Source of the DNA: an uncultured Campylobacter sp.
Lineage (GTDB): Bacteria > Campylobacterota > Campylobacteria > Campylobacterales > Campylobacteraceae
Direction of reading: 5' to 3'
Length of the DNA: 64,000 nt
NCBI RefSeq assembly: GCF_937921625.1
Contig: NZ_CAKZTI010000036.1
Location: 62,001 to 126,000, forward strand
Shown here: positions 35,711 through 44,660 of the stretch, piece by piece
How positions within the stretch are numbered: position 1 is the first letter of the stretch
Layout: every line of letters starts with the position of its first letter
Notes under the pieces: model-generated
What the model was told of the DNA's origin: nothing
Database searches by the model: none
The model's input: only the letters and a program-made list of their open reading frames with translations
Program-made: the position numbers and the translations under genes

Positions 35711-36889
35711 TTAGCCGAAATTTTCTATCAGATCGCTAAAAATTTTAGCTAAATTTTCGACGTCGCTAATCTCTACTCGTTCGTTGATCTGATGGATCGT
35801 GTCGTTTCGCACGCCAAACTCCGCCGTCTCCACGCCAAACTCCGCGAAGTATCTCGCATCGCTCGTGCCGCCTGCGGTGTTTAGCTCGGCTGCTGCGCCA
35901 CAGATCTTCTGCACGCTAGCGCTTAGTTTTTGCACGATTTTGGAGTTTCGCTGAGTTAAAAAAGGCTTTGAGGAGCTTTTTAGCGCAAGGTGCAGCGATG
36001 CGCCTGCTCGCAGCTGTGCGGTGCAGCTCATTTCTAGCTTGCCGCAGGATTCGCTTTCGCTGCATAGCGCATCTTTTGCGTCCAGTTCAAATAACTCTAG
36101 TACATAGTCTCGCACGTCTTCTAGCCCCAGCCCTACGCCGCCGCGTACGTTAAACATCACGTGTACGTCCTTGGGCGTTACGTTTACTACCTGCGAACCG
36201 CCGCGAATGTCGGTAATGACTATCTTGGCTGGAGCGAAATCTTCGCTGCCAGCATCCAGATCATGCCCCGCAAGACTTACAAGCACCGGCGCTAAAATGT
36301 GGACAGGATTGATGCATTTATCTGGGTAGGCTGCGTGCCCGCCGATACCCGTGAGCGTGAGGACGCCGTTAATCGAGCCGCGACGGCCGATCTTAATGGT
36401 ATCGCCGAAGCATACTTCGCATGTAGGCTCCGCAACGACTGCGAAGTCGGGTAGGGCACCTTGCTCGCGTAATTTAGAGAGCATTTCGCGCGTGCCGTAG
36501 ATGCCGTCACCCTCCTCATCGCTGGTTAGTAGTAGGCTTAGCGTACCCTTAAAATCGTGTGCCGCCGCTAGCGCGCAGATCGCCGCTGCGATGCCGCTTT
36601 TCATATCCTGCGCGCCGCGCCCGTATAAAAAGCCCTCTGCTTCCACCGGCTTAAACGGATCGCTCGCCCAGCCCTCGCCCGGCGGGACTACGTCGATGTG
36701 CCCGGCAAAGCATAGGTGCGGACCCTGTCCGAAGCGCTTGGTAAAAATCGCGTTAGTTACGCCGTTTAGCTCGAATCTATCCTCGCTAAAGTCCGCCAGC
36801 AGCATCGAGACGTAGTTAAAAGCTCCGTCGTCGCTAGGCGTGAGCGAGCGGAATTTGATGAGCTCTTTTAGAATTTCAATCGGTTTCAT
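35711..36889 (-). CDS. dapE: Succinyl-diaminopimelate desuccinylase
   Basis: A 392-residue M20 metallopeptidase-fold enzyme of lysine and meso-DAP synthesis. Metal ligands and catalytic residues are visible: His64 and Asp66 in FAGHIDVVP, Asp95 in RGAQDMKSG, the Glu pair 125/126 in TSDEEGDG, and the C-terminal GGTSDARYF and IHQINERV. It hydrolyses N-succinyl-LL-diaminopimelate. It is a little longer than the usual ~370 residues. It lies just downstream of a LysE-type exporter gene, whose repaired stop would be 15 bp before this ATG. Confidence 0.94.
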   Translation of the reverse strand: MKPIEILKELIKFRSLTPSDDGAFNYVSMLLADFSEDRFELNGVTNAIFTKRFGQGPHLCFAGHIDVVPPGEGWASDPFKPVEAEGFLYGRGAQDMKSGIAAAICALAAAHDFKGTLSLLLTSDEEGDGIYGTREMLSKLREQGALPDFAVVAEPTCEVCFGDTIKIGRRGSINGVLTLTGIGGHAAYPDKCINPVHILAPVLVSLAGHDLDAGSEDFAPAKIVITDIRGGSQVVNVTPKDVHVMFNVRGGVGLGLEDVRDYVLELFELDAKDALCSESESCGKLEMSCTAQLRAGASLHLALKSSSKPFLTQRNSKIVQKLSASVQKICGAAAELNTAGGTSDARYFAEFGVETAEFGVRNDTIHQINERVEISDVENLAKIFSDLIENFG

Positions 36890-36904
36890 AAGCCATCCTT
36901 TGGT

Positions 36905-37502
36905 TTAAATTTTAGCAAAAATTATAGCGTATAAAAGCTTTAGTGCGAAAAATACCAAAATAAACGCCGAGATATATGCAAATGCTCGCACTACTATGTT
37001 TGGAAGCTTGCTGCGGGCTAGAATATATCGCAAGCGGAAAAAGCGTGATCCAAGCTAAGATTCCGCTTACAAGCCCCGCAAGAGCAAGCGCAAAATCTGC
37101 TCGCGCGGTGCCGGCAGAGACGCTGAGCCAAAACATAATGACGTATGGATTTAGTAAATTTATCAAAAAGCCTTTGCCGTAAAGCGCTACGCCTGAGCAA
37201 GCCTCGACGCTTGCAGGCTGCACCGAGCTAGTCGCGCCATGCCAGATCGCGTACGCCGTGTAGAGTAAAAAGCATGCACCAAATACCGATATGCAGGCAA
37301 AAACGATCGGGATTTTGGCTAGCTGCGATATGCCAAACGCCGATAGCGCCAGATATAGCATATCCGCGCTCATGGCGCCTAGGCCCAGGCACAGCGCCTT
37401 GGTGTAGCTTCGCAGCGCGTAGGACATTATCAGCACGTTTACCGGGCCGATCGGCACGCTAACGCCCAGCCCCAACAAAACCCCTTGTACGAACGATTGC
37501 AT
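36905..37502 (-). pseudogene. LysE-family translocator, C-terminus frameshifted
   Basis: Starts at MQSFVQGVLLGLGVSVPIGP, the standard LysE/RhtB N-terminus, with about six membrane helices that export amino acids. The hydrophobic reading frame runs to PLAIY and then becomes polar (SSPQQASKHSS) and stops at 36912. In another frame the last helix is restored (ILARSKLPNIVVRAFAYIS and so on) and ends at 36905. The shift lies at a short AT repeat near 37025, where one missing AT unit explains it. Either a recent inactivation, slippage variation, or a sequencing error. Confidence 0.75.
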
Positions 37503-38660
37503 CCCTCTGCTTGTACTCCCCAATCTGCTATAAAATTTCGGCACGCGGCATTGCGAAAAAACCTATGGGCGCGGCTTTACGAATAGGTCGATGACGCACA
37601 GCTTCGCGAATGGACCGATCCTAAAATTCCGCGCGATCGCCGATCGATTTTTAAATTTAACGCAATCGCCGCCGTAATGCGCCTTGGCTTTAAAATTTTA
37701 ACGCGCGTAGTCGCATGCATCTCAACTTTGAAATTTTAGCATGCACGGCTCGCGACACACTTGCTTACTGAGCTTTGGCTGGCTCTGAAATTCTGATACC
37801 GAGCATTGCGTGCGCCAGGGCATTTAAATTTAACGCGTGCGATTGCCTGCGCTTTGGCTTTTAAATTTTAACGCACGGATCGTGGTTTAAATTTGCGTTT
37901 TAAATTTACGGCTTAAATTTTGCGAGGCAAAATCCGCCGTCTCGCCTGCATTGTGAAATTTCGAGCCAAATTTCGCAAGGCAAAATTTAAACCGGCAAAA
38001 GATCGGTGACGAACGGCGGCTCGCGCAAGCCGGTAAATTTTAGTCGCGTAAATTTAAAGATTGCGGCGATAAAATTTAACCCGCCGAAATTTTACTTTGC
38101 GTAATTTCGCGCGTCCGCGCTTATAAACGGCTCACGATCGCAGATAAAATTTTGCGAAGCGAAATCGCGCCTTAAAATTTTATCCGTAAATTTTAAAAAC
38201 TCAACGAAGGATACAATCCCGCCGTTCTGCCTGTCTTAAAATTTTATCCACAAATTTTAAAAATCCGACCGCGGAGCCCGATCAACGTTTGTCCGCTTCA
38301 ATTAGCCGCGTGCCGAATTAACCGTATGTGCGTTTGAAATTTAGCCGCGTGCCTGCAATTTGGCTACACCTTCATTTTGAATTTTATCGCCCGCCGTAAA
38401 ATCTGGCCCGCAAAACAGGCGCGCCTCAGAGCATATTTCGCCGCAACGCCAAATCGCGCCGTAAATTTTATCGTTTCGCAGCGGAGCAAATTTTTTACAC
38501 TGCAAAGCAAGAGCCTGCGCGCCGCCGGATTAAATCTGCACCGCAGAGCAAATTCCGCGCCGCAGCTATTTTCGTGAAAACCTTGCGACGCAAGAGGAAG
38601 GCGGTGGTATATTTATACCCGAATTCGTAAAAATCCCTCGTCGCATCGCAATAGCCAAAT
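37503..38660. other. 1.16-kb non-coding spacer rich in AAATTT words
   Basis: Long interval between the LysE-like gene and the CxxC protein with no supportable gene. It is a patchwork of TAAATTTAACGC, AAATTTTA and GCGAAATTT-like words with GC-rich segments between them. Similar phrases recur, for example AAAATTTTATCC at about 38173 and 38239, each followed by nearly the same AAATTTTAAAA run. Confidence 0.6.
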
Positions 38661-38870
38661 TTAAAACGAAAAATCCCCCGTCGCGCCGTGCGACATGCTC
38701 TCATAAACCGCCTTGACGTATTTATCGCGCACGGCGCAATCTAGCAGCTTCTCGCACTCCAAGCAGCTGGTGAGATTGTGCTCTGCCTGGCAGGCTTGCA
38801 GCGCGGCTAAGCTTTTATCCAAAATTTCGTCGTAAACGTCGCGCGGCGCGCTGCTCTGGGTATCAGCCAT
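38661..38870 (-). CDS. Small conserved cysteine-rich protein (Campylobacter Cj0839c-like)
   Basis: A 69-residue acidic protein with four cysteines, including the pair in SCLECEKLLDC, suggesting metal binding or a disulfide. It overlaps the fbp stop by one base, as the equivalent small gene does after fbp in C. jejuni, where metG follows; here metG is replaced by the long spacer. Function unknown. A second frame at 38495-38704 overlaps it and is not supported. Confidence 0.7.
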   Translation of the reverse strand: MADTQSSAPRDVYDEILDKSLAALQACQAEHNLTSCLECEKLLDCAVRDKYVKAVYESMSHGATGDFSF

Positions 38871-39718
38871 CAGTTTTTCTCGCCGTAAATTTCATGCATT
38901 TTCGCGATCTCGTACTTCGAGCCGAAAAAGCAAGGGCTGCTTTGGTGGATTTTCTCGATCTTTAGCTGCAAAAGCGAGCCGTTCTCGCCGTCGCTAGTGG
39001 CGCCTCCTGCGTGCTCGAATATGAACGCAAACGGCAGAACCTCGAAGGTCACGCGAAGCTTGCCGCGAGGATGATCGCTGGTAGCGGGGTAGCTGAAAAG
39101 TCCGCCGCCTTTTAATAAAATTTGATGCAGATCGCTTACCATCGCGCCGCTGTAGCGCAGGCGGTAGCCCTCATCAAACAGCGCCCGCACGAGCTTTCGG
39201 TGCGGTTCGCTCCAGCCCTTTTGCGTCGCGCCCGTGGCGTTTAGTTTGCCTTTTTGCTGTAGGCGCAGGTCTTTTACGAAGCTAAAGTTGCCCTCGCGAT
39301 TTAGGCGGTAGAGCTTCGGCGCGTCCTCGCAAACGACCATCTCAAGGCGCGGCCCGTAGATGCAATAGATCGCCGCCTTTAAGTTTGCGGGCGAAATTTC
39401 ATCCTCGTAGATGCCGAAAATCGAGCCCACGGCGAAATTTACGTCCACCAAGCTTGAGCCGTCGAGCGGATCGTAGGCGACGATTAGGCGCGCATCCTCT
39501 TGCAGCGTTAAAATTTCATCTTTCTCCTCGCTGATTAGGGCGCGCACGAGCGGATTTTTGCGAAATTCCGCTTCGATTATGGCGTCGCTTTTTACGTCGA
39601 GTTTGAGCTGAGTATCGCCCGTGCTGTTGTGATGATCGGTGTAGCCGAAGTCCGCATATTTCAGCTCCTCGGCGATTTGTAGCGCGATATTTTGGATTGA
39701 TTTTACGATCTCTTGCAT
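38870..39718 (-). CDS. fbp: Class I fructose-1,6-bisphosphatase
   Basis: A 282-residue gluconeogenic enzyme hydrolysing fructose-1,6-bisphosphate. The metal-binding signature YDPLDGSS (Asp83 to Ser89) is clear, followed by VNFAVGSIFGIY, and the substrate region RYSGAMVSDLHQ is intact. Asaccharolytic Campylobacter depend on gluconeogenesis, so it is probably essential for surface-sugar precursors. It lies 9 bp downstream of mobB in an operon. Confidence 0.94.
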   Translation of the reverse strand: MQEIVKSIQNIALQIAEELKYADFGYTDHHNSTGDTQLKLDVKSDAIIEAEFRKNPLVRALISEEKDEILTLQEDARLIVAYDPLDGSSLVDVNFAVGSIFGIYEDEISPANLKAAIYCIYGPRLEMVVCEDAPKLYRLNREGNFSFVKDLRLQQKGKLNATGATQKGWSEPHRKLVRALFDEGYRLRYSGAMVSDLHQILLKGGGLFSYPATSDHPRGKLRVTFEVLPFAFIFEHAGGATSDGENGSLLQLKIEKIHQSSPCFFGSKYEIAKMHEIYGEKN

Positions 39719-39727
39719 TTTATTCCT

Positions 39728-40216
39728 TTACATTTTTTTGGCGTTTTTTAAGATCCATTCGCTAATGCCCGCAGCGTCGTCGATGTCGAAATTTACAGAG
39801 CAAAACTTATCCATCTGCTCGCCGCTTAAATTTGAAGCGATCGCGTCCGAAAAGGGCAGATACGCCTCATCGATCTTGTCGCGAAACAGGCTTATGCGCG
39901 GCAGCGGCAGCGTCTTTAACCCCTCTACGAGCAAGATATCAAACTCGCCTAGCATCCGCACGACCTCGTCAATCTGCATACAGCGCTGCGAAAAATAGCT
40001 CGTCCGCGTCGGGCTCATCACGACGGTTTCGGCGCCGAGCTCGCTAAATTTTGCGCTGTCCTTGCCCTCTACGTCGAAGTGCGCCTTATCGCCGGGATCG
40101 TGCTTTACGATCGCAGTCCGTAGCCCGCTAGCGATAAAAATTTTAGCGATCTTGCAAATTAGCGTCGTTTTGCCGCTGTTGGAAGGGCCTGAAAATGCGA
40201 TAACAAGTCTTTTCAT
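39728..40216 (-). CDS. mobB: Molybdopterin-guanine dinucleotide biosynthesis adapter protein
   Basis: A 162-residue GTP-binding protein with P-loop GPSNSGKTT (10-18), the VKHDPGDKAHFDVEGKDSAKF region and DILLVEGLK typical of MobB. It assists MobA in attaching GMP to molybdopterin. The neighbouring genes are not Mo-cofactor genes, but mobB-fbp linkage is conserved in Campylobacter. It is transcribed divergently from the lipoprotein gene with a 101-bp shared upstream region. Confidence 0.92.
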   Translation of the reverse strand: MKRLVIAFSGPSNSGKTTLICKIAKIFIASGLRTAIVKHDPGDKAHFDVEGKDSAKFSELGAETVVMSPTRTSYFSQRCMQIDEVVRMLGEFDILLVEGLKTLPLPRISLFRDKIDEAYLPFSDAIASNLSGEQMDKFCSVNFDIDDAAGISEWILKNAKKM

Positions 40217-40317
40217 TTTTAAAATCCGGCTTTTTAAGATGAGCAGATTGTAGCGAATTTAGCCTTTTAAAAAGCAAAATTCGTTAGAATGCGCCTAAAA
40301 TTTCAAAGGAAAGATCG

Positions 40318-40839
40318 ATGAAGAAATTTGATTTTAGCGGCGCGCTAAACGGCCTGCTAAAGGGCGCGCTCCTAGCCGCGCTAGCGCTATTTTTAAACTC
40401 CTGCTCCGCAAACGATCCCCGTCACGATCCGCTTAAAAATGAGTTTCTTGCTTACACGCAAAAATTTGAATCGGTGCGCGCGGGCGATCGCTATTTGGGA
40501 GTGGCGACCTATCTAAATCCCGTCGCGCCCGAGCTTAGAAACGCCGCGGAGGACGAGGTGTTTTTGCTCACCTCCTATCCTAAAGAGATTCAGATCCGCG
40601 CGGTGCAGATCAACGGCGTAAACGCAAACGTAGTGCCGCTGCACGACGGGGATCCGCTTTTGCAAAAGGAGCTTTTTAAGATCGCGTGGGCGAGCCGCTA
40701 CAAGATCACCGCGCCTAAGAGCGATAAGGACGAGCTGGTGCTTAGCTACCGCACCTCAAATGGTCTGAACGCCACGATGAAATTTCGCAAAGTTTCAAAG
40801 TCGCTGTATTGGCAGCCGCAGATCGATCTGAAAGATTAA
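40318..40839 (+). CDS. Putative lipoprotein (Cj0842-like)
   Basis: A 173-residue protein with an N-terminal hydrophobic segment ending in a lipobox-like LNSC, Cys29, consistent with signal peptidase II processing. The mature part appears beta-rich and acidic/polar without a motif I recognise. AAAGGAAAGATCG precedes the ATG. Position between mobB and slt matches a putative lipoprotein gene of C. jejuni. Function unknown. Confidence 0.75.
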   Translation: MKKFDFSGALNGLLKGALLAALALFLNSCSANDPRHDPLKNEFLAYTQKFESVRAGDRYLGVATYLNPVAPELRNAAEDEVFLLTSYPKEIQIRAVQINGVNANVVPLHDGDPLLQKELFKIAWASRYKITAPKSDKDELVLSYRTSNGLNATMKFRKVSKSLYWQPQIDLKD

Positions 40840-40850
40840 AAGGAGAGAGG

Positions 40851-41807
40851 GTGGGCTACGACATAAGCTACCATGCGATCGGCAAAGATGAAATTTCGCA
40901 GTGGTATTTTAAGCCGCTAAAGCTCGCGCAGAAGGGAGATTTTGAGGCTATCGCCCAAATCGCTCGCGAAGCGGGGATGGATGAATTTTATGTAGAAAAA
41001 TACGCGGACGGCTTCCGCTCGGCGCTGCAGTACGGCACGCAGGGGATTTTTAATAAAACGCACGGATTTCACCTCGCCGTGGCGCAGGGCTATTTTAGAG
41101 AGTATTTTTACACGCGCGGCACGGCGTTTAGCTTTTTGGCGGAGCAAAGCTTTAAATTTAAACCTTACATAAGCGATTGGCGCGAGGTTTTGCCGAAGGA
41201 ATTTTTAGCGGAATTTAGCGGCGAAATTCACAACGAGATCGTCGAGAATTACTGCTGCGGCGCGTATCTTGGCGCCGATGGCGTGCAGAAACTGCTGCGC
41301 GATTACGAAGCGGACGGCGAGATAAAAGAGGCGATAGATGAGTTTTACGCGCAGAATTTGCCCGTGTTTTTAAACGCGCTAAATTCCGCCGCAGAGCTTG
41401 AAGCAGGGCTGCTTGAGGCTACCGAGGTGATTGAGCCCAATCCGATCGATCTGAATAGGTCCGAGTCGTTTTCAAATCTTTTTAATTGCGATACGCAGGG
41501 CGCGCTGATCTATGCGGAAATCGCCGCGCAGCAGATCGGCGAGGCGATAGAGCGAGATAAGGCAGGCGGAGGCGTTAGGATGGTCAGAGAGAATTTTACC
41601 TTGCGCAGCGTCGATGTAGCGGGCGGCAGCAGTGCAATAGAAGCGGATGGCGACATAATGAAGGCAAGCAGCGAGAATTCCGTCTCGTGCAGCGGTGATA
41701 CGATAGAAGGCGGCAGTGAGAATTCCGCCGCAGAAGATCATGAAGACGAAACCTGCGCAGGCGGCGAAAAGTCGCTTTTCGGCAAGATCAAAGGGCTTTT
41801 CAAATAG
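40851..41807 (+). CDS. Conserved hypothetical protein with low-complexity acidic tail
   Basis: A 318-residue cytoplasmic protein starting at GTG 40851, with AGGAGAGAGG directly upstream, preferred to an in-frame TTG inside the previous gene. Residues 1 to about 235 look ordered (it opens GYDISYHAIGKDEISQWYF) and resemble a family of unknown function. From about 236 the protein turns into Gly/Ser/Asn/Glu repeats (two SSEN/GSEN-S units) before a basic helical end, KSLFGKIKGLF. The tail may be another accreted insertion. No enzymatic motif is visible. Confidence 0.65.
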   Translation: MGYDISYHAIGKDEISQWYFKPLKLAQKGDFEAIAQIAREAGMDEFYVEKYADGFRSALQYGTQGIFNKTHGFHLAVAQGYFREYFYTRGTAFSFLAEQSFKFKPYISDWREVLPKEFLAEFSGEIHNEIVENYCCGAYLGADGVQKLLRDYEADGEIKEAIDEFYAQNLPVFLNALNSAAELEAGLLEATEVIEPNPIDLNRSESFSNLFNCDTQGALIYAEIAAQQIGEAIERDKAGGGVRMVRENFTLRSVDVAGGSSAIEADGDIMKASSENSVSCSGDTIEGGSENSAAEDHEDETCAGGEKSLFGKIKGLFK

Positions 41808-42209
41808 CAATTTGATCGCTAAATTTTATTCCGCAGAAGCTCGCGCGGAGTTAAGGTCGTAAAATTAAATCATCTTGCGCTCGCGAGCTCTGCGCCGCGC
41901 GGTTAAAATTTAACTAAAACGGCGCAGCGGCAAAGAGGAGTGGATTTAAAATTTAAAACTTGCCGAAATTTTAAAACGACGGTTTGCATACCCAAGCTTT
42001 AAAGCGCCGCAAGTAGGCCGCAAAAGCGGCTAAATTTAAACCTGCCGCAGCCTTTGCGGCGGGTAATCTGCGAATAGCTTATCTGTTTAAATTAAATTCC
42101 ATAGCCGAAAGTGCCCGATTTTGATTTCACGCCACTTAAAATTCTGCGCTCCGGCGCTAATTTAATCGCTCACAAAACGCCGCGATAAAATTTCAATAAA
42201 TTTTAGATT
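41808..42209. other. Non-coding spacer
   Basis: About 400 bp of alternating GC-rich segments and TAAAATTTAA-type words, without a supportable gene or clear terminator. Confidence 0.55.
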
Positions 42210-42452
42210 TTAAAGCTCGTCGCCCCAGAAATAAAGCTCGAAAAAAGCAACCGCAAAGATAAAAAAGACTATCAGCGCCGCGCCGCCCACTCGGACGTAG
42301 CTATCGTCCCCTACGCCGAATTGTACGCAATACGCAAACGCCATAAAAAACAAACAAGCCGCTAAATTTGCGGAGCGCTTCTTTTCGTCTTTCAATGACG
42401 ATACGCACAAAACGGCGGCTACTATGAGAACTGCGGTCGCGATAATTTGCAT
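42210..42452 (-). CDS. Small membrane protein of unknown function
   Basis: An 80-residue protein with three hydrophobic segments (about 3-19, 29-42, 55-75) and an acidic C-terminal end (FWGDEL). The topology is coherent, which supports it as real, but there is no recognised family and the ribosome-binding site is weak. Confidence 0.45.
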   Translation of the reverse strand: MQIIATAVLIVAAVLCVSSLKDEKKRSANLAACLFFMAFAYCVQFGVGDDSYVRVGGAALIVFFIFAVAFFELYFWGDEL

Positions 42453-42702
42453 GGCGCGCCGCCTTTCGTGTAGGGCAGAAATAACCTTTGGCTAGCATCA
42501 AGAGATAAAATTTTGTCACTGAAACCAAAATAAATTCCGCACGATTTTATAGCGCATTGCCTATTCGCGCGATAAAATTTTGCCGTTTTGATCTGCCCGT
42601 CTAAGCCCTTAGCGGGCAAATTTCGCGCTTTTGTTGAAGCGACGGCTTTTAAAATTCTTTGCTCATCGCTTTTTAAAATCATCCTCCAAGCCCGCTGCCT
42701 GC

Positions 42703-44367
42703 TTAGCGGAAGCTGTCGCTTCTACTCGGTATCAGCAGATCTTGCAGCTCCTGTTGTACCGAGACTTTCGCGCGCGGATCGAGGATCTGCGAGTAGATGA
42801 TGAAGTTTGCGAGTACCTTTTTGCCGTAGTCCCTGCTCTCGGCATACGGCACGAGTTCCATGCTAAGCCACGGCTCAAATTTACCCTTATTAAACATATC
42901 GTCGCGCTGAAGCATCTTTTTGACGAGCCCGAGCCCGCCGTTGTAAGCGTATGCGATGAAAACCGGGCTGTAAATTTTACGCTCCAACCAGTCGATGTGG
43001 ATGTTAGCAAAGCGGTAGGCGACTTCGGGGCGGAACATATCGTCTTGATCGAAGCCGTCGATTTTGAGTTGCTTTTTTCCGATCTCGTTAGCCAAAAATG
43101 GCATAAATTGCATCATCCCAAGCGCATACGACGTAGATACCGATGCGGGCACGAAGCGGCTTTCTTGGCGAGCGAGCGCCAAAATTAGCGCCTTGCGGCG
43201 GTTATCGCCGTCGCCGATATACTCCATAAACGGCGTCGGATAGAAGTTGTCCTTGCCGCCGCTTGCTTTATTCATGATGTATGAGTACTCGCCGATGCTT
43301 TGCTTGGTGTCGAATTTTTTAGCAAATTCCAAAAGTTGTGGGCGCGACATCTTATCAGCGCTATTTTTCGTGCGAACCCAAGCGAAAGGATCGGTAATAT
43401 CGTAGCCTTCGATGGAATTTTTAGCAGGATTTGGGATGATTATGTTTAAATTCCTATCCCCTAAGACCTCCTTGGCATAAAGCGCATAGAGGCTGTAATA
43501 ATCGCTGCTAGCAAGCTGGCGCAAGGCATTTTGATCTCCGTTTAGCAGGTAGATCCAAAATTTCGCATTGTGCACATCGTGAGGCTTCTCAAAGCTAGCA
43601 GCCGCGCGGCTAAAAAATGCAAGCGCAGCCCCTTCGTCGCCCTGCATGACGGCGTTTACGCCCAGCATAAACGCTACGTCCTTCTCCACGGTTAGTGGAT
43701 CGACGCCCGTGAGCGAGCGGCGCAAGTGCGGGTATTTGCGGTTGATTAGCGCATCGTTAAGAACCGCTTTGAAACCTTTTTGCGAAGCTAGTTCGCTTAC
43801 GAAGGCTGCGTTGGCGTCGATGTCGATCAGAGCGTCTTTGCCCGCACCTTTTAAGTAGTCGTAATATAAAAAGTAGTTTTGCGCGTTGCGGCTCTGCATA
43901 AAATACTCGCTCGGATTTTCGTCGTTAAATCCGCGCAGTAAATTTACGGCGTTTCTACTTGCTGCGTCTTGGTACTTTTCAAGCTGCGAAGCGAGCGTCT
44001 CTCGTACCGACGGGCTTAGTTTGGCGATGAAATTTGGATATGAGCGCGCCTTTTTGCAGGTTAAATTTGCATCTAAAATATTTGCCGCCGTTACTCCTGC
44101 GCAGCGATCCGGACGCTTAGGAGGGCGAATGGCGCCGAAAATTCTATCTAGCTTCTCTTTTAGTTTGCCTTTGTAGCGAAAGATACTTTGTTTTAAAATT
44201 TTAATCTCCGCTTTGTTGTATTTCGTCTCATCTATTAGGCGATAGATGTAATAGTCCTTGGCTAGGGATTTGGGCTCGTTTTTGATCTCCTCGTAGCTTA
44301 AAATTTTACCGCTACTTGCGGCGCACAGCAGCCCCAAAACAAGGCTAAATTTCAGAAATATTTTCAA
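42703..44367 (-). CDS. slt: Soluble lytic murein transglycosylase
   Basis: A 554-residue periplasmic enzyme: signal peptide 1-19, a long alpha-helical superhelix, then the lysozyme-like domain with catalytic Glu402 in ARQESRF, the GMMQFMP motif (417-423) and AYNGG near the end. It cleaves glycan strands leaving 1,6-anhydroMurNAc. The yggT-like gene precedes it with a 4-bp overlap, and the slt-yggT-gltX order matches C. jejuni. Confidence 0.92.
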   Translation of the reverse strand: MKIFLKFSLVLGLLCAASSGKILSYEEIKNEPKSLAKDYYIYRLIDETKYNKAEIKILKQSIFRYKGKLKEKLDRIFGAIRPPKRPDRCAGVTAANILDANLTCKKARSYPNFIAKLSPSVRETLASQLEKYQDAASRNAVNLLRGFNDENPSEYFMQSRNAQNYFLYYDYLKGAGKDALIDIDANAAFVSELASQKGFKAVLNDALINRKYPHLRRSLTGVDPLTVEKDVAFMLGVNAVMQGDEGAALAFFSRAAASFEKPHDVHNAKFWIYLLNGDQNALRQLASSDYYSLYALYAKEVLGDRNLNIIIPNPAKNSIEGYDITDPFAWVRTKNSADKMSRPQLLEFAKKFDTKQSIGEYSYIMNKASGGKDNFYPTPFMEYIGDGDNRRKALILALARQESRFVPASVSTSYALGMMQFMPFLANEIGKKQLKIDGFDQDDMFRPEVAYRFANIHIDWLERKIYSPVFIAYAYNGGLGLVKKMLQRDDMFNKGKFEPWLSMELVPYAESRDYGKKVLANFIIYSQILDPRAKVSVQQELQDLLIPSRSDSFR

Positions 44368-44660
44368 ATGACCGTCCTATTGATGATATAGATTATCGCG
44401 CTGTCAAAGAAATTAAGCACGAGCAGGATAAGAAGCGGCGAAAGATCAAAGCCGCCGAAAGTCGTAGGCAGATAGCGACGCACCAACGCAAACGCAGGCT
44501 CAGTAAGCGCAGAGATGACGCGGACGATTTTATAAAATTTACCGAACGGATTTGGACGGATGAAACTCAAAACGCAGGCGACGAAAATTAGCACCATATA
44601 AGCTTGAATCACGTAGTGAATACTCACTAAAATGCCGTAAAATACGCTATTTAGTAGCAT
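44364..44660 (-). CDS. YggT-family membrane protein
   Basis: A 98-residue protein with three membrane segments and the family RPNPFGKFYKIVRVISALTEP segment linking the first two. YggT proteins are implicated in membrane-linked division or turgor functions, but the mechanism is unknown. It starts inside the last codons of gltX and overlaps slt, so it is translationally coupled. Confidence 0.85.
   Translation of the reverse strand: MLLNSVFYGILVSIHYVIQAYMVLIFVACVLSFIRPNPFGKFYKIVRVISALTEPAFALVRRYLPTTFGGFDLSPLLILLVLNFFDSAIIYIINRTVI

Noticed and set aside
38495..38704. 69-codon minus-strand frame overlapping the CxxC protein
   Set aside because: It overlaps the better-supported small gene in another frame and is arginine-rich without motifs.
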